Notes under the pieces: generated by a model | Database searches by the model: none | Seen by the model: only the letters and a program-made list of their open reading frames with translations | Told to the model about the DNA's origin: nothing | In this document: piece by piece, positions 1 through 12,569 of the stretch | How positions within the stretch are numbered: the first letter of the stretch is position 1 | Layout of the letters: every line of letters begins with the position of its first letter | Translations under genes and position numbers: made by a program | Source: Talpa occidentalis | Lineage: Eukaryota; Chordata; Mammalia; Eulipotyphla; Talpidae | Direction: 5' to 3' | NCBI RefSeq assembly: GCF_014898055.3 | Contig: NW_023602073.1 | Coordinates: 82,254,678-82,318,677 of the forward strand | Length of the DNA stretch: 64,000 bases

Positions 1-257
1 AAATTAACTTGGATATAACAGGTTTTTGAATTTTTAGATAGTCTTCTAACTACCAATGAAAATAGCTCATTTTTAAGTAGAAATACTATGATAAAGAAAA
101 ACGTCGTCAAAATTATGATAGCATGATTAGTTATTACAAAGCTTTTATAGCTTTTGCTATAAAATTATCCCATTTACCCAACAAAAGAAATCTGGGGTCA
201 AAATTGCTAGCTATTCATCCAATATCCATTTTCCTTTCAGCTGACAACCGCCTTGCC

Positions 258-294
258 TTTTCTTTCTTTCTTTCTTTTTTTTTTTTTTTTTTTT
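258..294. repeat. TTTC/poly-T low-complexity tract
   Basis: A short run of TTTC units passes into an uninterrupted run of about 22 T. This is a simple repeat, possibly the remnant of a minus-strand retroposon A-tail, but no recognisable element body follows it. Confidence 0.8.
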
Positions 295-1779
295 GGTCTT
301 TTCAACCCTTTCCTTCCGCTTCCAGTCTGAAACGGATACACGACAGTTGAAATCCTAGTCACCACTTTGGACTCTATGGTGATCTTAGGACGGAAATCAC
401 ATGTAAGGATGGCAAGCAAAGAAACAACGATGCCAACACTGCCACACCCCCCTTGGAGCCTAGCTCTAGAATGAATTCAAGTGAGACTGAAAAACTACTG
501 TGATATTTTAAGTTGTATATTTTCAATCTGTTAATAGCAGTCAGGTATAATTCCAGAAACAGAACCTAGTACTAGAAATGGGGGAACCCAAACATTAATT
601 CCTGAGTATCCTGAATTCTTAATGGTGAGGGCTGAGTGTAACAGATTTCAATTAATTTTTGCCACTGAACAAGGTAGCATTATGAGGTACCAAAGAATCC
701 CCAGGACTGATAATACACTTCTCTTTGCTTTCACTGTGCAGCAACAACTGTACTTCCCTAGTAATCAGCAGCAATCACTCAAGCTAACATGGTCACTATA
801 TTGCCTGTTTATTCAGGAATAGAGAGACCAAATTTGCCATGTAGTAATCATACCTTCTAATTCAATTAAATCACCGTTTTATCATTGCTGGAAGCACTCT
901 CTATCTATTAACAATTCTAAACCAACAGAACTCAGCTGAAAGGAAAGAGGCAAAAGTTTTGTGAAGAGTTCATTAAGAATAATTGTACAAACTGCCATCT
1001 TCACTTCTATCCCCCAGTTACCACTAACATGTATACAGATTATGGGAGAAATACACTATCTAGTGTTTATTGGTCCATAATCTAAAATAGAGACATAGCA
1101 CTTCTCAATTCAGTTTATGAAACTGGTAGTCTTAATATTCAAACCTGGTAATAATAATTTTTTAAAAAATGCAGACTACTCTTCACTTCTGAATCAATTT
1201 TTGAGGATCCTAAGCAAGATAGCAGCATATCTAATCACAAAATTAAACCAAAAAGTCATCATCATGACCAGTTGTGTTTACCCTAGAATACAAAGTTGGT
1301 TTTAGAATAAACTATCCTTGTAATATACACCATTTGGAAAAAAAAATTTAAAAACTCACTTGATAATCTCTCTGTTAAGTAAATTCTACAAATATCTAGT
1401 GAGCATGTTTTCCTCTAGGGATCGTAACTGCAGTCCAAAAAACTAAGTAAAGTTCCAACTCTTATTAGGTTTAATTCTAGTGGGGAAAAAATATTTAGAA
1501 TCTTTATTTGACCTGCTCAGAGTCCATAAAAAAAAATCTTTTATCAGTAAGAAAATGAGAAATATCCCACCAAAAAAAGCACTTGAAGCAGAAAACTGAA
1601 AAAGCCAATAAATTCAAAAAGATCTGCAACTACATTTTCATAAGTGAAATACAGATTAATGAACTGTCAGACTGACAAATACTAAAAACACAGGGTAATA
1701 CCAAAAAATTTTAAATACAGAACATCGAGAAGATTTATATCCTTCTAATAAAAAATTATTTGTCACTATTTAAAATGTT

Positions 1780-2130
1780 GTAGATAGATACAACATATGC
1801 TCCATCAACTGTATGTATTTGCACATTTGCAACAGGAAATGTGTAAATGTTCACTGAACAATTTTTAATAGTGAAAAATATCAGTGTCCAAACTGTTCAT
1901 AGACAATGAAAATAAACTATATTTTATGCAATAACATGTATGAATCTCAGGAACATAAGGATGGATGAAAACAAGCAAGTTATTTCATATAAAGCTCCCA
2001 AAAATGTAAAACTAAGTAAGGTTACAGCATGGCAAAATTATAAACCAAAGCAGGGATTAACACAGACTAAATATAGAATAGCAGTTACTTCCAGGAGCCG
2101 GGAAGAGGTGGCATGATGGAAAGATACAAA
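1780..2130 (+). repeat. Old LINE-1 3' fragment
   Basis: The stretch resembles the terminal part of ancient mammalian L1 elements read on the plus strand. It has the order 'cacatttgcaacaggaaatg', a degenerate 'catcaact...tgtccaaact' segment, and the 'agcagttacttccaggagc' motif near its end. It is highly diverged and without an ORF. The assignment is by eye and could be wrong at subfamily level. Confidence 0.4.
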
Positions 2131-2224
2131 AGGGACTTCATAGTAACAAATTCATATTTTGTATGCTTAATACTATATATATAGAGAGAGAGAGTAAACA
2201 CAAAGCTGTAAATATTTTCAAGAC

Positions 2225-2725
2225 TGCAATGGTGGCCAGGCCCCAAAATAGTTTCTGATGATCCCCATGCCTCCTACATCCCTTGTGTTATCCACTTCAC
2301 TTGAGTGTGTGCTAGCCCTAGTGATTCATCCCTGATGAAAAAAATGAGAAAGTGGTGGGATGTCACCAAAATGACTCGGTTTTTGCCTTGCTTGGTCTGA
2401 GACATTTCACAATCCATGTGGTGAACTGAGCTATGGGAAGATCCTTTTGCCAAGGAACTGACTTTACTGGCAACCGAGAGCTAACCAACTGGCAACCAAC
2501 CTGAGACCCACCTCCACCAAAAGTCATGTGAGGGAGCTTGGGAGCCAACTCTCCCATAGTGGAGTTGAGATACCTGCAGTCCCAAAAGTTACCACTGCAG
2601 CCTTAAAGAAAACCTGAGCTAAGGACCCAGTTAAGCTACACATGTATTTCCCACCCACAAGATTCCTGCTTGATGTTTAAACTTTTAAATTTGGGGTGAT
2701 ATGTTACACAACAATTACTACCACT
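2225..2725 (+). repeat. MaLR (MLT1-like) LTR, old
   Basis: The start (mentioning a 'ccccaaaatag...gatgatccccatgcc' segment) and especially the end ('taaatttggggtgatatgtt' followed by acacaacaattac) match the typical 3' terminus of mammalian MLT1-type LTRs, where a TAAATTTTGGGGT motif precedes TTTGTTACACAGCAAT. Diverged and solitary, with no internal retroviral genes nearby. Confidence 0.5.
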
Positions 2726-3389
2726 GGTAATACAGAAAAATGATTCAAACATTCTGGTTCGTGATCTGACAATATACAACTTGGAAAATTAACTACTTAC
2801 AGGCTTTATTTAACTTAGAATATGAAGTCTGAAAACAGTCATTTCCCTTAAGGATTTCTATGGTTGTTTTCTCTTTCTATGTTAATTACCCCAAGGTTTA
2901 TACTGCAATGCCATTTAGTAATAAGAAATTTTTAAATTACACAGAGAAAAGGCTAAGCAATTTATGGCATATTCCCACTAACTGTAGCTATCAGCAATGA
3001 CTAGAATATTGATTCCAATGCTACAAGCAACATTAGTTGAAATAACTGTAAGTAGAAAAGATATAAGCCAAATCACATTACAAACTGAATACTCTTGGAA
3101 GTCAAGTTATATGATGCACAATCACATTCCAATTTATAAACCTTACTACTTCATAAAGTCTCACCCATTTTTTAAATCAATAAATCAAGGTAAGATTCCA
3201 ACTCTAAAAAATAAAAAGAAATCATAAAAACACAAGTCACCTAAAATGTCATAGTAATAGCAACTACACATACTATTACATATGGAGCACTGTGTAAACC
3301 TCTTCCTTAAATTAGCTCATTCACTATTTTTCCAAGCATTTCATGAAATGCACAAATTGTAGGCTGACAATTCCATGATTTTTAGTAAA

Positions 3390-3965
3390 TTCATATATTT
3401 GGTAGCTATTACCATAATCCATTTCCATAACCCTAAATAAGTTGCCTTATACCAGTACCCAATTAATTCCCCCCTCCCCAGTCCCCAATAAAAAGCAACC
3501 ACTGATCTGCTTTCTGTCTCCACACAGTTGCCTTTTCTAGACATTTCATATACAAAGAATTAAACAAGATGCAGCCTTTTGCCTCTGGTTCCTTTCACTG
3601 AACACAGAAATTGGGAAATTTTTTTCTGCCAAGGGTCAGATAACAACTATTTTTAGCTCTGCAGACTATATGTCTCTGTCACAACTACTTAACTCTGCTG
3701 TTATAGCATGAAACTAGTCATAGACAAGAGGTGTGGCTAGATATAGATTAGGCCCTGGGACATGTCATAATTTTTGCTGATCCCTGATTTAGACTCTGGA
3801 TATGTGATCCATTGTATGAACATACATTTTATTTAAACATTCGCCAGTACTGAACATTTAGATTCCTTTCAGTTTGAAGCTATTACAAAAAAAAAAAAAG
3901 CTGCTATAAATATTTGCAGACATATATTTGTATTGAAATGGAATTCTTATAGTAAGCAAGGACCA
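3390..3965 (-). repeat. Old LINE-1 3' end, interrupted by a DNA transposon
   Basis: Segments 3390-3604 and 3796-3965 look like one old L1 3' end read on the minus strand: 'tctagacatttcatatacaa', 'ctggttcctttcactgaaca', then 'gatccattgtatgaacatac' and 'ttcagtttgaagctattaca'. The part between them is a hAT-like element, which explains the break. All of it is diverged and non-coding. Confidence 0.5.
3605..3795 (+). mobile_element. hAT-type non-autonomous DNA transposon fossil
   Basis: The order 'gccaagggtcagataacaac', 'tagctctgcagactatatg', 'tctctgtcacaactactta', 'ctctgctgttatagcatgaa' and 'tcatagacaagaggtgtggc' is characteristic of a common mammalian hAT-derived MITE whose consensus has 'aaagggccagatagtaaatatttt' and 'gtcgcaactactcaactctgcc'. 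It sits inside an older L1 fragment. I did not resolve its terminal repeats or 8-bp target duplication. Confidence 0.55.
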
Positions 3966-4099
3966 AATAGTAATTTTAACTCTTTAAGGAAGTTGCAAAC
4001 TATGTTCAAAAGCAACTGCAGTCTTACAACCTCAACAACAGATTTGAACATTTCAATTTCTCAATATCTGTGTCAATATCGAAATATTATAGCCAGTTA

Positions 4100-4410
4100 T
4101 GAAATAAATGCTTATGTCCCCACTTCCCCAAATTTGTTTAAGTCCTAATGGCCAAAATGATGGTATTTGGAGGTGAGGTCTTTGGGAAGTAACTGGGTTT
4201 GGAGGTCATAAGTGGGTTCCACTTGATGTGATTAGGGTCCATAGAAGGAAGAAAAACCAGTGTTTATTCTCTCCCCTCTATGTGAGGACGCAGCAAGAAG
4301 GAGATCCTCTGCACCCCAGGAAGAGGACCCTCACCAAGAACCAGCACAGTGATCTTTAATTTCCCAGTCACCAGAAATGTGAGAAAAACTGTCCGTTGTT
4401 TAAAACATCC
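4100..4410 (+). repeat. LTR/MaLR-like fossil
   Basis: Contains the segments 'aatgatggtatttggaggtg', 'aggtctttgggaagtaactg', 'gtgattagggtccatagaag', 'agcaagaaggagatcctct' and a 'ccagaaatgtgagaaaaact' end. This order is typical of old mammalian LTR-type repeats ('...ggaggtggggcctttgggaggtgattag...'). No coding content; family assignment uncertain. Confidence 0.4.
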
Positions 4411-5879
4411 ATGCATTTTTGTTACAGGACACCAAACTGACCAAGAGAGTAGTGAGTAGTCATATTCTGCATAAACTTAAAAACCAAATGAAGGAGAATC
4501 CCTTGCAATGTTTCACAGAAAAAAAATGAAAAAATTTAGAGTGAAGGATGACACAGGGTTTTGGCCTGAGAAACTCTATCCTGCCAGTTACTATTGACTA
4601 AAACAAGGAAAATTAGAGGCTTCATATTTAGGGTCAGTTGTTTTGTTTTAGAAATGTTGTATTTGAGATGCCTTTGACATCTTAGTAGAAATTATCATGT
4701 TAACAATTAGACACAGTTCAAGAGAAATCTACACAAAGATTTGAATCTGGGAGTTTGGCACTGCTATGGCATTTAGAGTCAAGTAAGGGATTAACTTAGA
4801 TAGAGAATAGGTCCAAATACTGAGCCTTGGGCAAATAAACATTAAAGAGGTCAGGAACAAGAAGAAAAAAACCAGCAAAGTCACACAAAAGGCACAAGGA
4901 ATGTAAGAAAGCAAATGAAGAGCTTGTATACCTATTTCTCTGACTCCTGTAATGCTATTAAAGGTTTATGTTACTAAGGTGACAAATTAGCAGTCTGTTT
5001 AGCAACAGAATGTACAAGGCAGAAATAGAAAGTGCGTCTTAAAAAAAAAAAGCATTTATTTTCTAATATTTCTACTTAAAAGCTAAGTATGATATTATTA
5101 AGTCTCAGAAGCATTTATCCAGAGCATCTCTTCAGCAAACCTAACCAGCAACCAAGCAAAAAACTCTCCCAGTGATTAAAAACATATTCTTTTAGAAGGT
5201 GGAAAAGAGAGCAGGCGATAAAACACAACTATATTTCATCAACAAGAATTTTGCAGTTCTGAATCAAAAAGACAAATCCCCAAAATTAGCCCAAATCTTT
5301 GTCCTGAAAACTGATGAAATATATTGGAAATGGTTTCAAAATACTAATGATGCAAATTTGATAAGATGCTAGATCAATTCTTTTAACAATAATTCCCAGT
5401 ATCATTGCACTTGGGTGTATTTCTCTAGCTCTCTTATCTGATTTGAATGAAAGCAAGATCAGGTAACACTGATTTAGAACTGACCACAGGTCTCACACTC
5501 CTTATAATATGAAGCAGATACCACTTCATTGCCATTTGGCAAGTGGAGAATTATAGAGAAGTTCAATGACTTAAAAGTCGCAAGGTATTCTATTCAAATT
5601 AGGCATTAAGAGACTGTAAACCCTATGTTTACACTGTACCCTCCAGGTACAATTTTTCAGCAATCAACCAACAGGGAGTGAGGAGACTTTCTAAAAATTC
5701 TCCAGGTGCTATAAAAAGTCAGACATAGAAACAAGAGCTTGAAAGCTTCTTAGTCCAACTTATTTTTCCATATCTTAACTTATGTAAATACACACATATT
5801 TTGAGGCGCTCTCCCCTATAGTTACTTAATAGCAAAAAGTAAGAACTTAATACCTAATAATCTGGGATTGTTTGACTAA

Positions 5880-6260
5880 GTTAGAGCAGCATCACACCAT
5901 GGAAAACATGTAATAATTTCTTTTTAAATACACATATACAAGATCCTTATAGCAACAGTATTTGAAATAGCTAAAAACTAAGCAACCCAAGTGATCATCA
6001 ATACTATACTGAAATACTATGGAACAATACAGCAATTACAATAAACCCACAACAATATAGAAGAATCTTAAATAAAATACTGAGCACTTATGAAGTCAAA
6101 CACAAAAGAATATGTCTGATCAATTTATATCGACACAAAATGACAGCCCAAGAATCTAGTCAAGAGAAAAAAAAAGAACCTCTGGGAAAAGGAACAAAAC
6201 AACTATAGAAAAGCCAAACAAAATAGTTTTGAATAATTTTGCTTATGGCTCTTCCCCTTT
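5880..6260 (+). repeat. Old LINE-1 3' fragment
   Basis: The run of 'aactaagcaacccaagtgat', 'catcaatactatactgaaat', 'tatggaacaatacagcaatt', and 'gaagtcaaacacaaaagaat' corresponds to the C-terminal ORF2/3'UTR stretch of ancient L1 (plus strand). Several stops and indels make it non-coding. Confidence 0.5.
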
Positions 6261-7344
6261 CTACAACCCCTACATTCATGCAATTCCAAATGCATGGGAA
6301 TCAACTGAGAATCAAACCATAGATCCCTAAGGCATCTACTGTTCGTAATATCGCTCATGCCTTCAAAATGATACTAGGGACACACTACCCTTGAAAAGAT
6401 TGAGAAAAATACTTGCTAAAGTCATGTGTGTTGTTTAATTCTCCCCAAAGAAATCAACTGGAAAAATTGCATGACTTAACATTGCCTTAGTCCAGTAATG
6501 GTTTAATCTAGTAATCTTTAGATTCAATGATAAGATATGATTCTTAGACCTAGACTGAACTAAGAAAAAAGTTGGCTCTCATGTATTCTACAGCATAAAC
6601 ACAATTCAGTGTCACAAGAGGAGAGGTAGGCACTTCCCCCAAAACTGCTTTGGAAGAAGTGATTTATATCCATTGAATAAAGTTGTATTGAAAAGGCTAC
6701 ATTCTGCTTAATACAGCACTACTGCAGAAGTTTTAACTGAATAAGTCAAAATCTATTTTATAATATCTACTTAATGTACTGATCAAAAACAATAAACTCT
6801 GTATTAAAACACCATAAAAAATTTCTAAAATCTATGCACAAGGGATAGAATTTCATAGGGCCTATAGATCTTAGAGAAGGAGAAAAGGTAAAAGAGAGCC
6901 AAAGCAGCTAAATTAAAATCCTTGAGAAAATTGTCCTACCAACAGAAATTTCTATAGATTTTTTTTTAGTTTCCATTTTAATGTTTTACTGAAATTTTAT
7001 TCAACATCCTGATTTATTGCTGAAAGAGGGTGTTCCTTTTCTAACTCAGCACTTACACGTTTTTTAAAAGACGTCATATGTTTACTTAATGAGAAATTTT
7101 AGAAACATTTAGGTGGCTATTATAAATCCAACATCAAAAGAAAACAGAGAGAAGGAAAGAGATAGAGGGTCCAGTCAACCATAATCCCCTCAATTAAGCT
7201 GGCTCTGTCCAGTATAATAAACAAGGCTATTATCTCCCCAGAGAACATAATCAAAACAGAAAAAATGCCTTAAAAATTGAGATTTTTAAATCAAGATGCA
7301 AGTGGGAAATTGGTAATGGTAACAAAGGAAAAGACCTCTGATTT

Positions 7345-7616
7345 TTTTTTTTTAAAGATTTATTTATTTATGCATACAAGAACTGTCGTACAGGTCAGAG
7401 GTGAGAGGAGGTGAGAGGATTCACCAGAGACAGACTGGGGAACAGAACAGGCAGACTGACTGAAATACACTGCTGAGGGGAGCAGTGCGCAAGTCAGGAG
7501 AAGTCTGCTGCGCCATGTGGGTTGCTCCCTGGCAGGCCAGGGATCGAACTTTGCTGCAGAAGCTGCGGAAAGCTTCATAGGTTGCATCTTAACTCCTTGA
7601 GCCACCAGGGAGGCCC
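7345..7616 (-). mobile_element. tRNA-derived T+ SINE, complete
   Basis: Minus-strand SINE. Reading plus-strand it opens with a T-run, AAAGATTTATTTATTTATGC (reverse of the AATAAA/TCTTT tail) and ends at the tRNA-like head 'gccaccagggaggcc'. A perfect 14-bp target-site duplication AAGACCTCTGATTT flanks it (7331-7344 and 7617-7630), so the insertion borders are exact. It lies in LMBRD1 intron 3, just downstream of exon 3 and in the same orientation as the gene. Confidence 0.93.
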
Positions 7617-7854
7617 AAGACCTCTGATTTAAAGTAGTTTGAATGAACCTCCATAAAGAAGTGGACCGAAATGAAGCAAAGTAGGTTAAAAAACTTATAG
7701 GATTATGAGAATGCATGCTATATTAATTATTCCAGGTGTCAAAAATAGTTATCACAAAAGTGATATCAAAACTAAAGTGATCTCAAAACTAAACGTAGCT
7801 TTATTCTACATTTTGATTAGCAGCTCAAACAGGAAATAAAACTGAAATACTTAC

Positions 7855-7915
7855 TATAGTACCCATATAACACAGTGTCCTCAATCTGTCTGCTGACATT
7901 AGCATTAGCCCAGTC
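7855..7915 (-). CDS. LMBRD1: LMBRD1 coding exon 3
   Basis: A 61-bp exon of the lysosomal cobalamin transport protein. On the minus strand a pyrimidine-rich tract ending TTATAG is followed by codons for DWANANVSRQIEDTVLYGYY plus one extra base, then the donor GTAAGTA. Exon 2 ends in phase 0, so the first codon is read whole; the next exon must begin in phase 1. The peptide matches the first lumenal loop of LMBD1 after transmembrane helix 2 and contains an N-V-S sequon (about residue 91). LMBD1 works with the ABC protein ABCD4 to pass vitamin B12 from the lysosome to the cytosol (known for the family). The exon is intact and in the correct order relative to exons 1 and 2. Confidence 0.95.
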
Positions 7916-9203
7916 CTATAATAAAAAGGAAACAATAGAAATGTTAATGAAATAGCTATTTGCTTAACAATTATAATTAAAGTTTAATATGACTAAATAC
8001 TACTTACAAATGCATCATCAATTCTAAGGGGTACAGTCTGTGCCTTCAAGAAGTCGGAGAGGACAAGTAAACAGATTTTGATAGGGAGATACTGAAATAA
8101 GATGACCACATAGTTTGAGGAAAACACATACCCAGGAGGCATATAACTAAAAATTAAGATCAGGGATGGCTTCCCAAAAGATCCTAAATTGAGGCCTGAA
8201 AAAAGAGAGGTCATCTTAAGGAAAAAGGAGAAAAAATAGTAGGAAGAGGGAAGAGAGAAAGGAAGGGTTTGAAAAAACTGCAAGAAGCTAAATATAGACT
8301 CACTAGGGCTTGTAGAAAGGTAAGAAAAAACAGAGAGAGTGAGGAATTTGTGGGTCATGCTAAGTATTCTGGACTTTGTACAAAGGGCAACGGAAAATAA
8401 TGAGTTTTTATGCACAAAATTACAAATATGATTTGCATTTTAGAAAGAAGATGCTCGAACATAATGTAATTTTTAAAAATACCTGAAAGAATAGTCGATC
8501 TAAATTCCTTTGCATCATCCCAATGTTCATTAATTTACTGAACTTAGATTATATAATTCACATTAATTTTTTCAAATAAAACATTACACACTAATGAATC
8601 AGAACTAGGATACAGAGAGAGGCAAGACTTTTTGTTGAATAAGCTAAATTTTATGCACATGAAAAATTAAACCAAGGAGAGTCTAAGTAACTGATCATTT
8701 GCTTATTATGAAGTAAAGGCCTAATTAAATTATGTCAGTTATTTTGTATCAACAGTTTATGAGCTCAAGTCAGTATCTATATCCCAGTACAAGGGTTCTT
8801 AAGGAAGGCTATCAACATAATTCTTCTAATAATTTAAGTTTTTCTCTTCTTTTTTCCCCGTTTCACTTATAAACACATCTTACAAAACTTATAAACACTT
8901 ATAAAAACAAGTGAACATCTATAAATTTCTTACAAATGCCCAAAATAATAAAAATGTGGAGAACTAAAATTTTTTGCACAATTGCAAAAACTTGATACAC
9001 AATGCAAAAAAAAGATAATATTTTCCAAGAGCAATAAAGACTGTGTAAATACTTAAAATGAACTAAATAAAAAAAAAAAAGTCAATTAATATACAGAAAA
9101 CAAAGGATATAAAAAAGATCTAAAATAAATAGAAAGTTACATGTTTCCACATGGAAAGATTTTAAGTACCAAATCCTTCCAAATTTAAAATCTAGGGGGT
9201 AGA

Positions 9204-9470
9204 CGGAGGGCCTCCGAGGTGGTGCAAGGGATTAAGACACAACCTATGAAGCTGATGCAGCCACTGCAGCACAAGTTCAAGCCCCGGCCGGCCAGGGAGC
9301 AACCCATATAGCACAGCAGACCTCTCCTGACTTGCCCGCTGTTCCCCTCAGCAGTGTACTTCAATCTGCCTGTTCTGTTCCCCATTGTCTCTGGTGAATC
9401 CTCTGACCCCCCACACCTCTGGTCTATACCCCAGTTCTTGTATGCATAAATAAATAAAACTTCAAAAAAG
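9204..9470 (+). mobile_element. tRNA-derived T+ SINE
   Basis: Head 'gggcctccgaggtggtgcaa', B-box region 'caagttcaagccccggcc', tail AAATAAATAAAACTTC then A-run. Flanked by a 16-bp target-site duplication AAATCTAGGGGGTAGA / AAATCTAGGAGGTAGA (9188-9203 and 9471-9486, one mismatch). Antisense to LMBRD1 within intron 2. Confidence 0.92.
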
Positions 9471-9916
9471 AAATCTAGGAGGTAGATGATTGTTACATGC
9501 CAACTTTAAGTTATCTGAAAAATAGACAGGCAAGAGCAAGGGCATTTTTTGAAAAAGATCATAAAATTCTACCCAATTACCAAATTTTAATAAAACATGA
9601 AAAAATCTGTTATTATAGAAACTTTTACTTAAATACAAAATTTTAAATATTAGTATCTACTTTGCAACAAAATATGAGATAAAACCATTCCTACATAGAA
9701 ATAGTTTAGATAGTCCATGATTACACTTTCTTTCTTGGAGTTTATCTAAAAAGAGTCATATAAATCAGAACAGGTATACAGTATGTATACATGTTTTAAA
9801 GACAAGCAGTTCCATTGAATGACCTCAAAACCTCTTACCGGATTGCTCTGCTACAATCTAGCCCAAAGAGGCTATCCTTCCCCCACAAAAAGCAATTGCA
9901 TTCAATCTCAATTATT

Positions 9917-10180
9917 TTTTTAAAGATTTTATTTATTTATTCATACAAGATGAGGTGTAGAACAGAGGTGTGGGGGTGTGAGGATTCACCAGAGACAGAG
10001 TGGGGAACAGAACAGGTGGATTGACTGAAATACACTGCTCAGAGGAGCAGTGGGCTAGACAGGAGAGGTCTGCTGTGCCATGTGGGTCAGCGCCCTGGCC
10101 TGGAATTGAACTCATGAATAAGTGAATGGCAATGGCTTGATAGTGCTGAGACTTAACCCCTTGTACCATCAGGGAGGCCC
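9917..10180 (-). mobile_element. tRNA-derived T+ SINE
   Basis: Minus-strand copy opening with TTTTTTAAAGATTTTATTTA and ending at 'accatcagggaggccc'. The target-site duplication TCAATCTCA(A/G)TTATT occurs at 9902-9916 and 10181-10195 with one mismatch. The B-box region is degraded by a short insertion ('aatagtgaatggcaatgg' in the plus-strand text), so this copy looks transcriptionally dead. Confidence 0.9.
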
Positions 10181-10663
10181 TCAATCTCAGTTATTAACGG
10201 ACCCCTGAGGCCCAAAGTTTATAGCTGTTAGCAACTGGAGTGTACTAGTGACCGATGAACAGTTTTGGACCTAAACTCTGTCATACTACTTAACAGCCAA
10301 GTCCACTGTGTTTACCTTAACCTGCAAGTCATTGATAAGCATCTATAAAATGCTTGTCCTATACAAGAGAGAACAAAAGGGGGTAGAGGTACTTGCACTT
10401 TGGAAGGCTTACCTTTTTGCAGAATGTCAAATATGTAAGAACATGTGTATTTTATTACCCCCATAAATTCCAGCCCATACCAAGGAGTGGTTACTGATTT
10501 TCACCTAAGAGCCCTTTATCTAGCAATACTCAGGTACAGTGTTATTTAAAATATTTGAAAACAGTAACCAAAACGATAATCTAAATCCCCAGGGGAAAAC
10601 AGTAAGATGTTATTATACATTCATAACATGGAATGCTACAGACATTAAAAATAAAGAAACAGG

Positions 10664-10930
10664 GGGCCTGCCTGGTGGCACAGGGGTTAAGACACAGTGC
10701 TATTAAGCTATCACCAGCCACTGCAGCACGAGTTGATTCCCCAGCCAGTCAGGGAGCTGACCCACAAGATGCAGCAGACCTCTCCTGACTTGCCGGCTGC
10801 TCCCCTCAGCAGTGTATTTTAGTGGATCTGCCTGTTCTGCTCCCCACTCTGTCTCTGGTGAATTCTCTCACTCCCCACCCCTGGCCTACCTCTCAGTTCT
10901 TGTATGCATAAATAAATCTTTAAAAAAAAA
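10664..10930 (+). mobile_element. tRNA-derived T+ SINE
   Basis: Head 'gggcctgcctggtggcacag', body 'cctctcctgacttgccggct', tail AAATAAATCTTTAAAAAAAA. It seems to sit inside older L1-like sequence. I could not define an unambiguous target-site duplication because both flanks are A-rich. Confidence 0.88.
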
Positions 10931-11964
10931 CAAACAAATTATACAAACTGGTACAGATGGATATCTACTTTTTAGTGGAAGAAAACAGAAAATGTTGCAG
11001 ACAATAGTTTTAACACAATCTTTGTCTAAAAAAATATAAGAAAAGGTGAACATTCATAGAAAAAAGAAAAGTGTTCACCCCATGTGAACAGGAAAACACT
11101 GGAGAGAATTCTATGCAATGATTGGAATTTTTTTCATCAATGATTCAAGTATCCAAATGAATATGATCATAATTGAAGTTTCCGCTCCTAAAAATAATGT
11201 TTTTTTTTTAAAATGATTGTTTAGGTATCAAAACAAATTTTTAAAAAATTTAGAAACTTAAATTTCAAACAGGATAATTTATAACTATCTCTATGCAAGC
11301 TTCCTAACAACTTCCAAGTCATCCCCAGGAGGTGTTAAAGCTCCCATTGACAATCACCTAAAAGTTAACCTTTAAAATTACTGAACAAAAGTTCAATAGT
11401 TGGGAAAAATTAAAAGTAAAAGTCTGACGATAATTAAAGCCAAATATTTATTGAAACAGTATCCTTTCTCCTGGAAGGTTCTTTTGTTTAACCAAATCTT
11501 ATGGCAATAAGAGAATATAACTGTTACTATTTTAAAGCTACAAATATGTATAAAATATACAACATCACTCAAGTACTATTAGTATATTTGGCTTTTATAC
11601 ACTATCTTGCCTCCATGCTATCTGATGTCCTGTCAAGAAAGCTTAGTTTATGAAACTTCCCTTCTACATTTTGAGAACTACAATGACCTTGACATGTTTT
11701 ATAAACTATTGCTTCCCAAAGCAGAGTCCAAAAAGAACCTTGGAGTCATTTCAGACCCCAAGGAATGTGAGACAATCAAGAACGAATGCTGAGAAAAGAA
11801 TACTAAGTCAGAAAAAAGGGAAAGAACAGAAATTCCATAGACGGAGACATAGTTCATCACATATATAAAACTCCCTTTCCCATTCTGCAAAATAATTTTT
11901 ACAACTCAATACAACCCAAAACTAGACATGACTCACCTCACTTTAACCTGATTGCCTCACCTTT

Positions 11965-12205
11965 TAGACCAGGGGTTCTCACCAAGGGGTGATTTTGTTC
12001 CCTTGGGAATTGGCAATTTCTGGAGATACAGGATATGGTGGGAGGATGGGTATGCTGTTGTCATCTAACACACACAGGCAAGAATCTGCTGAACATCTAA
12101 AATGCACAGGACAGACTCCCAGTCCCCGCCCCCCACACAAACACCCCAAAGAATTATCCAGAACAATATGTCAATGGGTTAGGAAACACTGACCTAAAGG
12201 TTTCT
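11965..12205 (+). mobile_element. MER20-like hAT-Charlie MITE
   Basis: Begins 'accaggggttctcaccaagg', continues 'ggaattggcaatttctggag', 'aaaatgcacaggacagactc', and 'caaagaattatccagaacaa', ending near 'ggaaacactgacctaaagg'. This order and length match the mammalian MER20-type element (CAGGGGTTCTCAACC ends, 'acatttggcaatgtctggaga' core). Non-coding fossil in LMBRD1 intron 2. Confidence 0.65.
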
Positions 12206-12569
12206 AATATAATTTGAGTCAAAAAATAGGAGCTCACTCAATTTACTACCAAATCTAAAACTTACATCTGTATCCAAATTCTAGGCTTTCCTAACTGCTG
12301 GCAGCCCATACTCCTATTTCTAAACAACCTCTTTACTTTTGAGACTCCCAACCTCTTTGCCTTCTCAAGGATATAGCACTTGCAATAACACCATCTCTCC
12401 CTCTCTACTGAAACTTAAAGTACACAAATTTTGTTAACTTTCATTTATCAACAAAGGCAGACAACCATCACAAATATAAACAACTCCCTTGACCCCACTT
12501 TCTACTCTGCTGGAGGACAAAACTTGAAAAGTTGCCAGTATTCCCTTATCACTGCTTCTTCACCTCCTT

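Larger units (their letters stand above)
1..7854 (-). other. LMBRD1: LMBRD1 intron 3 (partial, runs off left edge)
   Basis: The stretch follows the splice donor of coding exon 3 (GTAAGTA read on the minus strand from 7854). I looked for the next LMBRD1 exon, which should encode an aromatic-rich membrane segment followed by a short acidic run, and did not find it, so it probably lies beyond the left edge. The stretch holds old repeats listed separately and one SINE. The remaining AT-rich sequence shows nothing I can name. Confidence 0.8.

Noticed and set aside
7993..8415. 140-codon minus ORF next to LMBRD1 exon 3
   Set aside because: It is inside intron 2, hydrophobic and serine-rich from AT-rich DNA, lacks family resemblance and its ends do not match splice sites joining LMBRD1 exons.
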